DNA of 64,000 nt from Haplosporangium gracile (Eukaryota > Mortierellomycota > Mortierellomycetes > Mortierellales > Mortierellaceae). Made by a program: the position numbers and the translations under genes. The number at the start of each line of letters is the position of its first letter. Position 1 is the stretch's first letter. The stretch spans positions 101,998 through 165,997 of the forward strand of contig JAAAUF010000001.1 of NCBI GenBank assembly GCA_015499985.1, in the 5' to 3' direction. The notes below the pieces were generated by a model that saw only the letters and a list, made by a program, of their open reading frames with translations, did not search any database and was not told the origin of the DNA. This document shows, piece by piece, positions 1 to 13,812 of this stretch.

Positions 1-2000
<2,000 letters not shown>

Positions 2001-2338
2001 AAGAAGCAAGCAGGTGTCTTTGTCTGAAGAAAAAAGAGAACCCAATTGTTTGTTTATTTTGTTTGTTGTATGTGGATGAGAAAAACAAACAAGCCGCCCT
2101 ATTTTTATTTGAGTTTTTCCCAGCAGAATAAATGATCTTTTTTTGTTTGTGCCCTTTTCTGTGCGCAGGACAATTGTGAAATGTAGCTCTGGCCATGTAC
2201 TGTACTGTCATGTCAACTTTCCGATCGGTCATCTCACAAACAAAAAAAAAGGGAGGGAAGAGAAAGGTCATTTTGCTTTTGTTTGGTTTGTTATGCATTT
2301 GTTTGTGATGGTGACAAAATTGATATGCTTTTCTTATT
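2001..2338. other. Convergent 3' intergenic region
   Basis: Tail-to-tail space between ATG16 (+) and the Ser/Thr-rich gene (-). It is A/T-rich. It holds the ATG16 polyadenylation signal AATAAA at 2127-2132 and, for the opposite strand, TTTATT at 2105-2110. The two 3' UTRs may therefore overlap. No gene seen. Confidence 0.6.
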
Positions 2339-5191
2339 TTATTTCTTAAGAAAGAAACGGAAGATGGCGAGTGAGGCGCATTTCTTCTTGGCCGTGGGCT
2401 TTAACGCCTCGTCGTCTTCTTCGCTCAAGGAGTCGATCGGTTCTTGGTGGTGCTGTGGCAGTACCGGCAAACGGAAAACATCTCCTCCTGACGTAGGTTT
2501 GGGCTGCATGTGAACACCACCATAGTGGTCATCGCGGTGGGTTTGAGGCAGGTGAAAGGACGAGAAGGAAGACGTGATCGTGAGGGATTCTTGAGAGGAG
2601 GGCAAGATACGGTCTGTGGCTCTTGCTCCTGTGCCAGTGCTAGTGCCGGATGCAGACTGTGTGGGGACAAAGGTCGTCGGGTGGAGGTGTGTTAATGTGT
2701 ACAGGTAGATATCTTCCACCACCTCGGCTTCATCCTCATCCTCATCTTCGTCATTATTGATTTTGTTATGGTTGTCGTGAGAAGGGGATCCGAAGGGGTA
2801 TTTTGTGATCGGTTTTGAGATGTCATGAGAAGATAAGGTCGTAAAAGTCGTGAGTGGTAGTGGTGTATGAGATAGATCGAGATGCGTAGATGAGGTAGTG
2901 GTGGTAGTGTCGATCGAGCTCACCGCATTGACGGATGCAGTCGAGGTGTTGCTTTTCGTAAGAGCATTGACCAAGGCCGCAGTGTTGTTCGCAGGAACGG
3001 CGGGAGAGGAGGAAGGCGAAGAAGGGGACGGAGCAGGAGGAGACCTGGTAAAGATCCGTTTTGCAAAGGCAGAAAGGCGTCTCTTGGGTCGGGACAACGA
3101 CGACGACCGAGGAGGAGATGATCGAGGTGGGGGAGGAGAGGAGACAACATTGGTAGATGTTGATGTCAAGTCGTCGAAGGTGAAACGGTCGCCTCCGCGG
3201 ACATATTCGTCGTCGGTGGGGAGGTTGTAAGTGGAGAGAGGGACACGGGTGCGAGCACTGTTGCGACGATGGAGTAGGCCCTGTTGGTAGTAATGTAGGT
3301 GATCAATCTGAAGGTGGTCTGTTGGTGGGGGTGGTGATGCCAGGGAAGGAAAAGGGGGTAAAGGGGGAGAGAGGGGTCTAGGAAGGGAGGTAGGAGAAGG
3401 AGAGAGGGAAAGGGAGGAAGGCGAAATGGCATTTTTCTCGTTTTTCTTCGTCTTTTCCTGACTTGAAGCAGCAGCTGTTGTTCGATCGTTGCTGTCTCCT
3501 AGGCGTATCCCGAGACCGAAGGATAAGGAGGTGGAAGAAGGGAAGAGTAAATAGTGGGCTGTACTATTGTTATTATTGCCTCGGTCGATGGCGAAGGCAG
3601 AGATCGAAGAAGAGGAAGAAGTTGAGGAGGTAGGGGGTGACAAGGGTGTATGAGAATAGACGCTAGGGGAAGACGAAGAAGAAGAAACGGTCGCCGCCAG
3701 TGGATAAGGAGAGACGGCTATCGTCGTTGTTGCGGAGGCAGGGGACAGAGAAGAAGAGGGCGTGAAGAGAGGGATGTGAAGGGCGGTGGTGATGATTCGT
3801 GGAGGGTGCACGGATGACGAGAGCGGCAGAGGCGGTAGTGAAGACGAAGGCGCGTGATGGCGGTCCCGCCGGTCATCGACCACTCGCTGCTGAAGTTGTT
3901 GGGCCGATGACTCTGTTATAGTTGTTGATGATGTTTGTGTTGCTGCTGCGGTGGGTGAGGGCAGGGCGGACAGAGCAAGGGACGAGGTGGGCGAGAGGGG
4001 GTAATAATGGTAATGGTGGTGGTGGTCGTCATAACCAAACGTCGACCGCGCCCTTCCTCCTGTCGGTCGAAGGTACGGACTCGCTTCATCTTTCTCCTCC
4101 TCTTGTCGCTCTTCAAGAATACTTCCACTACTCGTACTCATTATACTCATCCTCAACCTCGTGCTACCACGCCCAACACCACCTCCCCTTCTACTCACAT
4201 TGCCACCACTATTGCCACCGCCACTACCGCAGTCGTCATACACAACAACATTGCCTTCATTCGTCGCGCCGTTGTTTTCGACTTGAAATGTTGTGGTTGT
4301 GGGTGAGAGTCTAGCCGGAAAGGGTCCAAAGACAGGCCCAATCCCAAAGGTGTTGACCTTGTGAGCTCTTCTGGAGGTCGGTGATGCTGTTGTCGTATTG
4401 TAAGTTGAGGATAAAGGAGAAGGTGGTGGTGGGAGAGAATCAAATGGGTGCATGGGCCTTTCGAGAGAATAATAAGGTTCTTCTCCTCTATCTCTCCTTC
4501 CTTCTGTCTCTGTTGTTGTTGCTGTTGTAGTCATTCCTTCTGTGTTTGTCATTCCTTCTGTGTTTGTCATTGTTGATGTTGTGGGAGGTATAGGTGATGA
4601 CGACGACGATAATGGTGTAAAGTGAAGACTAGCTGAGAGGAACGTAGGCGATTGAGAGTATGAGAAGAGATGTGCTGAAGAAGAAGCTGAAGACGACTCT
4701 AGGAGAGGCGATAGGCGGCGTGAAGAAGTAGCTGTCGGAGACGGGGTTGCAGGCTGGAAGTAAGAAGAAGCCAAATAGGAAGGGGAAGATGCTGAAGAGG
4801 AAGGAGAGGGTGATGATGCAGATGATGATGATTCTTCGGATCCTGAACCTCCACCGACGACGGATCCGGGACCACCGAAAGTGGTCGAGATTCGTCTCTG
4901 TCTCCACTGCTGTTGTTGATTGTGGTTGTGGTTTCTAGGTGATGTGTTGGTCGTGGTCGGAGGAGGAATACGGGACATGGCGGATTGTTGTTGGATGTGT
5001 GGAGAAATGCCTGTAGGAGGAGAATGTTCCGTGTTGATGTTGGTATGATAACATTGACATTGGTGAGAGTGGTTGTGGCTGTATTGCTGGGACTGAGATG
5101 GTCGGTGTGCAGACGGTGAAGATCGGGCAATGGAGTCGCTGGTGGTGGTATCGGTGTCGCTCTTATTTTTCTGGGTCTGAATGCGAACCAT
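2339..5191 (-). CDS. Ser/Thr/Pro-rich low-complexity protein, function unknown
   Basis: One uninterrupted reading frame of 950 residues from ATG at 5191 to TAA at 2341-2339. The length of an open frame in this intron-rich genome is the main support. The protein is dominated by Ser, Thr and Pro with His-rich patches and has no recognisable enzyme domain, signal peptide or membrane segment. A basic, helix-like patch near residues 700-715 (RPKRRLSAFAKRIF) could bind membranes or act as a nuclear signal; that is inference. An acidic run of alternating Glu and Asp lies near residues 800-815. A short tandem duplication encodes TNTEGM twice. The likely 5' leader (5192-5650 on the plus strand) is strongly purine-rich, meaning pyrimidine-rich on the sense strand, as for other genes here. 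Probably a disordered, phosphorylatable protein; I do not recognise the family. Confidence 0.6.
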   Translation of the reverse strand: MVRIQTQKNKSDTDTTTSDSIARSSPSAHRPSQSQQYSHNHSHQCQCYHTNINTEHSPPTGISPHIQQQSAMSRIPPPTTTNTSPRNHNHNQQQQWRQRRISTTFGGPGSVVGGGSGSEESSSSASSPSPSSSASSPSYLASSYFQPATPSPTATSSRRLSPLLESSSASSSAHLFSYSQSPTFLSASLHFTPLSSSSSPIPPTTSTMTNTEGMTNTEGMTTTATTTETEGRRDRGEEPYYSLERPMHPFDSLPPPPSPLSSTYNTTTASPTSRRAHKVNTFGIGPVFGPFPARLSPTTTTFQVENNGATNEGNVVVYDDCGSGGGNSGGNVSRRGGGVGRGSTRLRMSIMSTSSGSILEERQEEEKDEASPYLRPTGGRARSTFGYDDHHHHYHYYPLSPTSSLALSALPSPTAAATQTSSTTITESSAQQLQQRVVDDRRDRHHAPSSSLPPLPLSSSVHPPRIITTALHIPLFTPSSSLSPASATTTIAVSPYPLAATVSSSSSSPSVYSHTPLSPPTSSTSSSSSISAFAIDRGNNNNSTAHYLLFPSSTSLSFGLGIRLGDSNDRTTAAASSQEKTKKNEKNAISPSSLSLSPSPTSLPRPLSPPLPPFPSLASPPPPTDHLQIDHLHYYQQGLLHRRNSARTRVPLSTYNLPTDDEYVRGGDRFTFDDLTSTSTNVVSSPPPPRSSPPRSSSLSRPKRRLSAFAKRIFTRSPPAPSPSSPSSSPAVPANNTAALVNALTKSNTSTASVNAVSSIDTTTTTSSTHLDLSHTPLPLTTFTTLSSHDISKPITKYPFGSPSHDNHNKINNDEDEDEDEAEVVEDIYLYTLTHLHPTTFVPTQSASGTSTGTGARATDRILPSSQESLTITSSFSSFHLPQTHRDDHYGGVHMQPKPTSGGDVFRLPVLPQHHQEPIDSLSEEDDEALKPTAKKKCASLAIFRFFLKK
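4534..4575. repeat. 21-bp direct tandem repeat inside a CDS
   Basis: The unit CATTCCTTCTGTGTTTGT plus three bases occurs twice head to tail. It encodes the duplicated TNTEGM peptide of the Ser/Thr-rich protein on the minus strand and stays in frame. Confidence 0.7.
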
Positions 5192-8100
5192 CGTGATATT
5201 GGATATGTATGATAGGCGAAGGCGGTAGTTTTGAGTGGTGGTAGAGGAGTAAGGAAAGAAGGAAGGATGAAGAGGAGAACGAAATAAGCTAGCCGGTGAC
5301 GATACTGTGAGTTAGTGTTGAATTCGTAGGAGTAGAGGGAAGAAGGGAGTGGGAGGAGAGAAAGTGAGAAGAAAGAGAGAGAAGAAGAAAAGAGAAAAGG
5401 GGGAGGGAGGAAGGAGGATGTCGCTTTTGTCTATGCCTACGGATGACAGAAAATCGAAGAGGAAGAGTAAGAGAAAGAGCGAGAAAGTCGATCTGGTGTT
5501 GGCTATTTCCCTTTATTGCCTGGCCTGTCAGTTTTGCTTTGTTTGTTTGTTGCGTCGTTGTTGATGAGGGAGGGCCAAGGCGGGCCAAAAAAAGAATAGG
5601 CGAGGAAAAAAAAAAAAAAAAAGGGAAGAAAAAAAAAAAAAAAAAAAAAAGGGAAGGTGGTAGAACTACGCGGACTTGTTCAACGAGAACAAGAAAGAAA
5701 AAGGAACGAAAAAAATGCTCTCAAGGATGCAGCAGCTCCCTCGGGTTGTCTTGAACAGGCCATTGGCAAGTGGACAGGGCAAGGGAAAAGGGAAAGGAGA
5801 GCTGGGCAAGAGAGAAACGGGGGTGCACACATATACATACACGCGCACTTGCAAATAGACTCTCAACTACTTCAAATGGCCATTCTCGTGGGCATGAAGG
5901 GATGAGCCCTCATTGCATGGGCTAAATAATGGTAATAATATTTTAATAAACAATTCCAATAACGATGTTTGTTCAAAATAAACCTCCTGGACTCGAACGA
6001 ATGTTGTAAGCATACCTCAGCGCACACACACACAGTCTTGGCCTTACACTTGGTTCTTGGGCCCTTTCTTTGGGACACTGGCATGACCGTTGAACATGTC
6101 AGCCAGTCGGTTCAGTCTGTGAAATGATTTCATATTTCCTCCTCGGACACATGTCCTTTCTCTTCGCCTTGGCCCCCCTAGTCATCTCTCCTTTTCTATT
6201 CAATTGTGACATGACATAAACATACACAATAGGCGTCTATTTTAGCTGTTTTCCCCCTCCCCTTCTCATTCCTACGATCCTCTACTGCCACTAACAGTTG
6301 TTTGAAAAAGCCTTTGGTTTTGTTCTTTTTTATTTGAAACTGGTCAACTAAAGAGGGATACTCTTTTCGCTGACTATTTTCCTTTGTGCACCCATGCTCC
6401 ATAACAAAAATTCATCCCTATACCCTTTGGACAGGGCAACATTAGGCGCAGTTTGTTTTATTGTTGATTGATATGTGCTGTTTTTTCATTTTCTGCAATG
6501 TTCTAGAGCTGCGCTTTTCTATTTTGCCACCAGGTGGAAAGGCGGTGGGGCAAACATTTTCGACTATGGCACACATGCACGCTCGTGTGTTATTAGTGCC
6601 AAGCATACCAGCAGCCGGCCAAGAATGAATGCTGTAAGTACTAGCCACACCCCCTACCCTAACCCCACGCTCCATCCTATCATGTACTAAAAAGGGGCCA
6701 AAATATGTGTTCGCGCCCCTTGTTCTATTTTCCCAACGATCGCCAATTGTCTGCGATATTAACAATATCAGATAGCAAAGATGATCAAATGAATGAACAA
6801 TAGAGATGAAGAAGAGTCAGGTTATTTTCTCTTCTCCCCTTCATTCTTGTCATTTCCTGGGGAACAAGGGCATGTTTGCGATTGGTCCTATTTTCTCAGC
6901 CATTTTGCGGTGCCTTTTCTTATTGAATGCTAGGTACTCTGGAAATGAAATACCAAAGCGCGAGCGGACGAAAGAGCAATGGACAATTGACTTTTCATTA
7001 CCCAACCATAAGGATCGTGCTCTGGCTCTTTATTCGTAATATGTATCTTTGTTTTTATTCTTCTCCACTTTCCCGCCCTCCTACCCTTGTTTGAGATTCT
7101 CCAATCGAAAATGAATGAAAGTGAGAATGAATGAGAAAGAGAGCAATGAAAAAAAAAATAGAGAGAGAGAGAGCCGTCGGGAACGGGAAGGGCGGGAAGG
7201 CAGTAAAATAAAAAGGAGGCAGAAAATAAACGAGGGAAATAATAACAAAGGAAGGAAGGGAAGAAGCAGAGAGACATTCGATGGTTTCGATCGAAATTTC
7301 GTTGGACAACCACAATGCAATAATCCTAATTCATAAAGCACAACGGGGAATTAGGGAAATGAGGGCATTTCATAAACACACGAATTGTTGTGTCCTATTT
7401 TTTTTTGTTTTCTTGCTACGGTACTCCCAGAGTTTTAGAGGAACTAGGGAAACATGGAAGAAATAAGGCTGACAAACACGCTCGCCTTTTGACAGCTTTT
7501 GTCTTTGTTCCACTGCAGATCATCTAAAGAGAAGGGACTCGGCAAGGGGGTATCATTGTCATGATTGTGATGGTGTCAAATGTTGCAATTGTTTGTGTGG
7601 GGACAGACAACGAGAACAAGAGCAAGAACCTGTCTATGCCTCTTATTACACTCCAGACAAACAAGGAACCCATGTCTTTTGCGCACTTGTCATTTCTTTT
7701 TGCTTTACTGCATTCATCTCTGATCACTTTCACCCGCTCCCTTTTAGAGTTGGCAATAACTGATGGATGGGTAGGAACAGCGTCGATCCCTTGCGGGCTG
7801 TGATTTTGATCACTCTTTTGATCACTTATATGGTATTTTTTGTGTATATCTCGTAGCCTGGACCACTGCATGCTCAGCATTGACCGGTCCATGTCCATGA
7901 GCAATTGGCCGAGCACACACAGCACACCCTTGAACACTAAATTGGGGAAAGAGAAGAAAGTAGTGAGCCTGAAGAAATAAGTAAGTGAAAATGAGGACCC
8001 AAGCTAATCCCCACCCCATCCCTCATATCTCCTCGTACATAACCCCCTCATGATCCCCAGACACCAAAGAAACAAGAAACAAAACCTGGTTTGAAATCAA

Positions 8101-9265
8101 AGGCAGGATGATTCAGAGATCCACCATCTCCCAAACACACATTGACGATTGACGGACCCTTCTCTTCTTCCTCTGCTTCCCTCATTGTTCCGGGCACTCA
8201 TTGCCCAACATCCCCGTGGGAAGTGCCATTTTTACTTTTTCTTACTATTACAGCTCCAGTCGGTAGTTCTTTCTGGTACATTGCCTTGTCTTGCCTTGCG
8301 CTCCACTCGGCTGCTGTTTTTTTTTGTAAATTCCTCCCCCGCTCCCCTGACTGACCCTTCGGCGTAAACCTTCCTGACCATCCTGGGGTTCCTTCCCTTT
8401 CCCCTCTCTCCTGCCACATACACGGCCTTGAGGATGAGCCAGAGGCCGATCCGCAAAATATTGCGAAGCAATATAGCTACTTGTACTGGTTCAGGAGCCT
8501 AAAAAAAAGTTGGCGCCGAGGAAACAAGAAGCGTACAGCGAGGTTCCAAAAGTTTTACAACAAAAAAAATTATGCGTGAATTTCCTGAGAAAAGCGCTGA
8601 GAGAAATGCATTTTTTGAATGAGCTACTTCATACACCCATTGTTTTTATCTGCTATCATCATCACCCATCGACTGGGAGACCTTGGCTCCATAAGGTGTA
8701 CACCATGACGATAACATCGTTCTTGAAATAATATGGATGCAAAAAATGTAAATGAAAAAGTCATGCTAATCCCATGGACAATAATTTGTTGAGGTCGCAA
8801 AACAATTGGAACCGCTCTGTACATAAAACTTTAATCGATATAAATAAGAAAGAAGAAACCAACCGAGGCCGGGGTCCAGCAATGTTCTCTTTTGACATTC
8901 ATTCCCTTTTTACCGCACTTGTCTATTCTCTTTCGTTGCCATCTATCGCGATCTCGGCTTCTTTCTCATTCTTTTTTTATTAGCCACATCTTGTTCATCT
9001 CTCCCCTTCTTTGTCCTTTTCTTACATCTCTCGTTCGCTTCTTCGTTTCGTTTTCTTTTCATTTCATCAAACAGAACCCTGCATACTTCCGCTTGATTAC
9101 ACACTCCTTCTCGCTTCCTCGGCTTCTTTAGCCTTGATCTACAAACAACACTCCCCACTCTCCCTATTTCTCTCTCTTTACCTGTCTCTATCCCTGTTAC
9201 TTTTATGTAAGACAACCAACAAACAAACTGCAACCAATATATACCCACCAACAATCCACTTAAAT
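5192..9265. other. 4-kb intergenic region between divergent genes
   Basis: Space between the start of the Ser/Thr-rich gene (-) and the start of the membrane-protein gene (+). 5192-5660 is purine-rich with A tracts (about 5607-5650), and 8900-9260 is pyrimidine-rich; both look like 5' leaders of the flanking genes. Between them the open frames are short, mutually overlapping and lack convincing splice partners. No tRNA B-box with a matching stem was found. I see no supportable gene in 5.9-8.9 kb. Confidence 0.5.
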
Positions 9266-10686
9266 ATGTCTGTACAAGTCGCCATCTATGTCTCTGCCTT
9301 CCTTGGTATGACGGTCCTGATGGGTCTCTTTGCCGGACTCATCTACCGCAGACACCGTATGATGGTAAACCAGCACCGTGCTTACGAACGCATGGCCCAA
9401 GAACGCATTCAACATGCCCAAGGTACTTTTTATTTCTATTGGTTTCTTACTCATTGACCTCATTCCTCATTCATTGCACATGAGGAACAAAAAAAAAATG
9501 AACGCACTTTCTATGTACTCAAGTGCTCTTGTGCAAGCTTCATCACGCTTATGCTGTGCTCTCATACAAGAACGGCTCATTTCCTAACCGTGCACCCACT
9601 CCCCACGCTTTTCCTCACTCCTGCGTGAACAATATAGACGAGAACCTGCCTCCGTTTTATATTGACCATGTGCGGGACCGTGCATGTGTCTTTGAGGGTG
9701 AACTCCCACCGGACAACAATTTCCTTAGGACTCTTGAGGTGGTAATCGTCCGTCCTAGAAGACAAGAGTCCATGCAGGACTTCATCGATGCCGGAATCGT
9801 ACCACCAGGAGCAGGGAACGCAGAAACCTCAACAGGAACAGGAACAGGAACAGGATCAGGATTAGGGACTGAGGACCAGTCTGAGGCAACGTCAAGCAGC
9901 CCTCGCTCTCACCACCGTCGCAATCCATCGTCAACGCTGGGTCTGCCAGACTTGATCATCTCGGGAGTGCCTCATCTGGGCACCCCTGTCGTGGAATCAG
10001 GAGTCATCCGCCCTACCCCTGCTGCTCTTCGCAGACCAATGAGGGCCATGACCTCCAACAACGCCCCAAGCGCCCTGGCCGCGGCGGTTCTCTTGCCCTC
10101 TGTCCCAATCTTGGCTGTCACTATTCGTGATGACAATACCAACAATGATGTAGGAGACGGACAGGAGAGCACTCATACTTTACCTCCGCCGCCCTCGTAC
10201 GATATCACCCATACCCATGTTACAGCTAGCTTTGCAGAGATAGATTCTAATATCCACCCTGCGAGTGCACCCTCAGCACCTGCCGACTACTTCACCCACC
10301 ACCACCCTCACGGCCATCACCATCACCACAACCACAGCCACACCCATACCCAGCAACACAACAACCAGACAAGCACACCATTATCAGCGATCGAGTATCA
10401 ACAAAACCCATCTTCAACTCCCACCATTGAGACCCCTCGCTACTCCGATGAGTTCCCGTCCCACATCCCGCACGAGCAGCACCTCGACGGATATCAGAGA
10501 GCAAGAGCTATCTCTGATGTGTCTCTGCAGCATCAACACCAGCAGCTAAAAGAGTCTCCTTCACTCTCGGCTGTTGCTGGTACTTTTGCCAATCTAAACG
10601 CCGCAGCAGCAGCACCGACAGAAGCACCAACTTTGTCATCGTCGTCTTCTTCAGCGCAGTCGTCTTCTTCAGCACCCTCAAACTAG
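9266..10686 (+). CDS. Single-pass membrane protein with long His/Ser/Ala-rich tail, unknown
   Basis: Exons 9266-9422 and 9638-10686 join in phase (split codon GAC) to give 401 residues. The start ATG at 9266 follows a pyrimidine-rich leader and an AAAT context. Residues 2-25 form one hydrophobic membrane segment (AIYVSAFLGMTVLMGLFAGL), followed at once by a basic stop-transfer patch (IYRRHRMM) and a short amphipathic helix. Exon 2 opens with a compact ordered stretch (DENLPPFYIDHVRD) and then becomes low-complexity: a TG repeat encoded by an ACAGGA tandem (about 9831-9860), a His-rich run (about 10295-10350) and Ser/Ala runs at the end. The topology suggests a small N-terminus and a long cytosolic tail that could act as a receptor-tail adaptor. 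I do not recognise a family. Confidence 0.7.
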
Positions 10687-11741
10687 TGCATGTTGAAGAA
10701 ACCTCCTTAGGTAGAAAATAGCATTGTTTTTTTTTATTCTCAAGAAACAAAATAACTACTTCACTCTGAATTAATAGGAAAACCGTTTTTACTTTGATGT
10801 GAAATGGAATCGACCAACGGTCCGAAACAAGTTGCTATGGACCCTTTGTCGATCCTATTACTGAAACCCTTTCCTGAGAAAGAAAGAAAGAAAGAAAATT
10901 CAACTCCCAGCAACACCCAGCATCACCAACAGCCGAGCTCAGACAGACATGAAGCCGTCTTCCCTTTGTAACATTATTTCTTTTGGTGGGTCTCATTTCT
11001 TGAACTTTCAAACGATGGTAGGTGTGATTATTGAGCAGGATTAACAGTTTGTTTTCGGCACTTTTGCCGACTGAGCAAAGAAACTATTTTTTTCAAGTGG
11101 ATTTTTTTGTGAGTTGTTTCGTGCGGCGGGTGTGAAAATGACCGCATTTGGTCTCTTCTATCCTTCTCTTGATCCCTTTTTTTAATTCTCCCTTCTCCAC
11201 AATCACGTCCTTCTTATCTACCTGCCTCAAAAGAAGGCCTGTGCAATTGGCGGGGGGGTTTTTTTGACAAGGGACGACTGAAGAATAAAAAGGAGGGTTT
11301 AGAATGCGTCATTTTTTGGGTGCCAGCAGTACGTTCCATGACGACGAGGGTGCGCTCTCTTACTTTTTTTTTGCTTTGTTCTGTGCTACCTTTTTTCTTC
11401 TCTTTTTCATTCCTTCCATTCCTCCTCTTCCTTTTCTTTCTTCTTTTCTCTGGACCCTGATCCCTGATCCCTGATCCTTTCCTCAAGTGTTAGAGTATCA
11501 CTCCTCTCTCCCACCCTTCCTCCACCTTCCTTCCTCAGTCCTCCACAACCGACTTTTCCACGATCATTAACGAACCCCACTCGACCATTTAATGCACTTT
11601 TCATTCACATACTCACACACTTATCCTCAAACCACCTTCCCTCTCCTCTCTCTCACATATACGCACACACCGTCATAACTTCACGCCACACCACCTAAAG
11701 CACCAGATCCAACAACCAACAAAAAAAAACACGCACACAGG
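10687..11741. other. Intergenic region with pyrimidine-rich leader
   Basis: 3' region of the membrane-protein gene followed by the promoter and leader of the AIG1-like gene. A GAAA microrepeat lies at about 10873-10898. 11340-11740 is strongly C/T-rich and ends in an A-rich stretch just before the start codon. No additional gene seen. Confidence 0.5.
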
Positions 11742-13371
11742 ATGTCGTTCATAACAAACACCCTAAAACTGAACCGCTTTGAGCCCGACAGGATCGTGAC
11801 CTCGAACCTGGTCAGACCCCTCACATTGGCGATCCTCCGTGGGCTTGCCTGTCTATACACGCTGATTGTGATTATCTCTTCCTGGGTGACCGCCGAGAGT
11901 GCCTCGGATTACTTGAAGTTCTTTACCAACTTGACCTACTGTGGTCTTGTCGCCTATCTTGTCGTAAGTTTGTTTTTGGATGATGGTTGATGAGGGGTTC
12001 ATGGTCCGGTTAACGGTATTTGCTATTTTGTGTGACGAGGAATAAGTATGTTGGCATATGCTTACATAGAGCCGTTCGGTTACTATCGCGTAACAGGAAA
12101 CACGGCATTTTGATCTGTTGGAAGATCTTTTTCCCTTTGCCATCCTTTGTTTTCATTTCTTGTAATTCCTCGTTCATCTATGGCTGTTCTGCTGTTGTTA
12201 TCATTACCGTTTCTATGTTTATCTTTTTTTCTTTCCAAACTGGCGTCAATTGTTTCGAGAGAAGTGTATATCTTTACGACTGCATATTGTCATTATTATC
12301 AAGCAAAAGAAGAAAGAAAAAAAGATGTCTCGCGCCACTTCGCCAGCTAGTCCGCCTAAAAAATGTTTCTCTCATCACACGAGCAAAAAGAAAATATTTG
12401 GACGACCGCAACGGAAATTGGTACGGGAGCGTTGACATTGGTGGTAGTCGAATATGAATCAGCGTGTCATTCGATTTACCCGCTCCCTTTATCTTTCCCT
12501 CATTCTTGCTCCTTACTTTGACGCATATATGCAGATAGCGCTTTTTCTGTGCTTTCTGTATTTTGTTTCCCTGGAACCTGGAGCCTGACTGGAACGGACT
12601 CCACTTCTCACAAGCATTGCTCAATTCTCACATATGCGTACAAAAAAAACCATCTGACACCCTTCTTCTTTCTCAATGCACTCTCGAATATACATCCAAC
12701 CTTAGTGCTCAACGATCTGGTCAATCAACTACCTCCGCCAACCCCTCACAAACCGCGCAGCCTGGCTCAAATCCGGCTCACCCTGGTGGGGCTACACGCA
12801 CTGGCTCCTCTACTCAACCGTCGTCACCTACCACTTCATCGTCCCCATCGTCTACTGGGCCATGCTCAACACCCGCCCCACCATGAACGCCCTCGGTCAC
12901 TGGCAGAATTATTCCGTCCACGCCATCGATGGTGTCTTTGCGCTTTTTGAACTTGTATTCAACAGACATTTCTTGCAACCACGACATTCATTTGTGGTCG
13001 CGGTCGTGATGATACTGTATATGCTGTTGACGTTTGTGGTCAAGAAGACCAAGGGGGAGTGGGTGTATCCCTTCCTGGATTGGGATCAGGGTCCAATTTG
13101 TGCGGCGTATTATTTGGGTATGGCTGTGATACTTTTTGTGATTTTCTTTTTGTTGCTTGTGGCGCACAAGTTGAGGAACCGATCGTTGGCCAGACGATGT
13201 GCGGTTGTGAATGAGGGGTTGGAGTTGGAGGCTGAGGGAAGGGTGGATCACGGTGGTGGACGAGTTCAACCCGAGATGAATGGTCAAGATGGTAATTACA
13301 CTAACCAGAGTGATTTGACCATGGAGGAGGGTGGTGTCCACAACTCCAAGAATGAAGCCCAGACCTACTAG
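11742..13371 (+). CDS. FAR-17a/AIG1-like multi-pass membrane protein
   Basis: Exons 11742-11963 and 12706-13371 join in phase 0 and give 295 residues. About six hydrophobic segments are visible, among them 27-50, 63-80, 105-128, 145-165, 168-186 and 207-230. The order of motifs fits the FAR-17a/AIG1 family: KFFTNL after the second segment, NYSVHAIDGVFALFE in the middle, and WVYPFLD followed by a last membrane helix. Human AIG1 and ADTRP are membrane Thr hydrolases that cleave fatty-acid esters of hydroxy fatty acids and need one Thr and one His. By hand alignment those positions are Thr62 and His146 here, so a hydrolase role is plausible but inferred. The C-terminal 60 residues are hydrophilic. 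The intron is 742 nt, long for this window; its acceptor CCTTAG at 12700-12705 is fixed by frame. The related Rolling-stone-type membrane family is the main alternative. Confidence 0.7.
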
Positions 13372-13812
13372 TTACCTAGTGTTTCATAGTTTACATATTC
13401 TTTTTTTCTACGCAACTTATTTACACATACCCCACACATAAAAATCATCGTTGTTGTTTTTCATTCAACAGGTACTTTTTGTGAGATACACATTAGTACC
13501 AACCGCAGTCTATGTAGCAAGGCAGCATCAGTGTTTTAGCTTAATTCCGGCATCCTTTGAAAAGTAAGATAGGACAACATACCACTAGAGAGTTGCATGG
13601 CCTCAGTGCCATGCGAGTATTAACATTGATCGTGATGAGATCTCTAGATTGACTTTATTATGAAAGAACGTTTCAAGGAAAGAACATGATTCAAAAATGG
13701 TGGCGTTGGGCGAAGAAGGTCAAGGACAAGGGTAGAGGGGAGGCATTAAAATGGCATAAGAAAAAAAATGCAATAAAGGAGAACAAATAAAAAAAGAACA
13801 ATGAAATTTTTT
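13372..13812. other. Convergent 3' intergenic region
   Basis: Tail-to-tail spacer between the AIG1-like gene (+) and HAP2 (-). TTTATT at 13654-13659 supplies an AATAAA polyadenylation signal for HAP2 on the minus strand. Nothing else coding is seen. Confidence 0.55.

Noticed and set aside
5980..6005. A GGACTCGAAC sequence resembling the complement of a tRNA B-box
   Set aside because: The flanking bases do not form a T-stem and no A-box or acceptor stem lies at the right distance on the minus strand.
6640..6670. CCCTAACCC-like motif suggesting an interstitial telomeric repeat
   Set aside because: Only a single unit is present, within a C-rich stretch; no tandem array.
12549..12950. Two other open frames overlapping AIG1-like exon 2
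   Set aside because: They are shadows; the third frame alone gives membrane helices and joins exon 1 in phase.
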